Positions 63,727-64,000 of a stretch of 64,000 nucleotides of DNA are shown here, piece after piece. Within the stretch, counting starts at the first letter, position 1. Each line of letters begins with the position of its first letter. Source of the stretch: Microbacterium sp. (lineage in GTDB: Bacteria > Actinomycetota > Actinomycetes > Actinomycetales > Microbacteriaceae); assembly GCA_013823625.1 (NCBI GenBank), contig PNMM01000001.1:124001-188000 (forward strand), given 5' to 3'. The translations under genes and the position numbers were made by a program. The notes beneath the pieces are model-generated. The model saw nothing but the letters and a program-made list of their open reading frames with translations. It had not been told where the DNA came from and searched no databases.

Positions 63727-64000
63727 GTGTTCGAGCAAGACATCGACCCGGTTTTCGGGTCTCTTGCGCTGTCGGCCATTGCCGCTGCGCTGCCCCTCGT
63801 TCTCCTCTTCGTGCTGCTGGGGGTGTTCAAGGTTCGCGCGCCCTTTGCCGCGATCGCGGCCCTCGCGCTCTCGATCGTGCTCGCGATTGTCGGCTGGAAC
63901 ATGCCTCCCGTTCAAGCGCTCAGCGCCGCGGGCGCGGGCATCTTCTACGGCTTCTTTCCCATTCTCTGGATTCTCATCAACGCGCTCTGGGTCTATCGGC
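63727..64000 (+). CDS. L-lactate permease, N-terminal part (runs off window)
   Basis: 91 residues seen, from GTG 63727 with GGAG 9 nt upstream. The start FEQDIDPVFGSLALSAIAA, the helix LPLVLLFVLLGVFKVRA, and GWNMPPVQALSAAGAGIFYG followed by FFPILWILINALWVY match the beginning of LctP/LldP L-lactate permeases. Three membrane segments are visible. The rest of the protein and its operon lie beyond the right edge. The region 63586-63726 holds no other gene, only the leader hairpin. Confidence 0.85.
   Translation, partial: MFEQDIDPVFGSLALSAIAAALPLVLLFVLLGVFKVRAPFAAIAALALSIVLAIVGWNMPPVQALSAAGAGIFYGFFPILWILINALWVYR

Overview
The window is high-GC, densely coded chromosomal DNA from an actinobacterium. 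Marker order points to Microbacteriaceae: manA, whiB2, manB, ahcY, mtrA-mtrB-lpqB, comF, hpf, secA, pdtaS, whiB1. That order matches the conserved manA-to-secA segment known from Mycobacterium and relatives. Genus and species cannot be fixed from sequence reading alone. No rRNA, IS element, prophage or CRISPR array was seen; there is one tRNA (Lys-CTT).

Layout. 1-4.6 kb: the end of a family 2 glycosyltransferase, then a leftward block with a second glycosyltransferase-like protein, an FAD oxidoreductase and a glutaryl-CoA-type acyl-CoA dehydrogenase. 4.8-7.0 kb: a lipoprotein and manA. 7.1-23.0 kb: an array of nine secreted proteins carrying PF04122 (CWB2) repeats, interrupted only by galE. 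The first member fuses three CWB2 repeats to a serine hydrolase with intact SxxK, SDN and KTG motifs plus an SH3-like tail. The other eight share one plan: signal peptide, an unassigned beta-sandwich-like domain, three CWB2 repeats. Two decayed remnants lie between them. 23.2-30.1 kb: whiB2, a large glycosyltransferase/membrane protein, a DUF5719-like protein, a zincin-like protein, DUF3499 and manB. 30.1-32.7 kb: three small membrane proteins divergent from a TetR regulator, with a triple palindromic operator. 32.8-44.7 kb: ahcY, an Ig-like/polytopic membrane protein, RDD and SpoIIM proteins, aquaporin, and a DUF58-MoxR-DUF4350-DUF4129 membrane operon. 44.8-53.3 kb: mtrA-mtrB-lpqB, comF, hpf, secA. 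53.4-59.6 kb: an Rv3235-like gene, an orphan SAF/CpaE-like pair with a helix-turn-helix protein, pdtaS, whiB1 and a small membrane protein. 59.6-64 kb: bcp, ugd, DedA, an MgtA-like mannosyltransferase, tRNA-Lys and the start of an L-lactate permease.

How it fits together. Much of the window supplies nucleotide sugars (manA, manB, galE, ugd), transfers sugars, exports protein (secA) and controls the envelope (MtrAB-LpqB, WhiB1/WhiB2). The CWB2 array sits between manA and whiB2 and looks like a lineage-specific expansion of surface proteins inside a conserved envelope cluster. Its salient properties are: a cysteine pair exactly 36 residues apart in the last repeat of all eight paralogs (37 in the hydrolase fusion); alternating sequence subfamilies that use different translation-start types; a shared 18-bp dyad 22 bp upstream of the -10 of two adjacent members; and remnants showing gene loss within the array. 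Fourteen or so genes across the window have a TANNNT-like box ending 6-8 nt before the start codon, which indicates widespread leaderless transcription and was used to choose starts. All names rest on motif reading and synteny; no database search was run.
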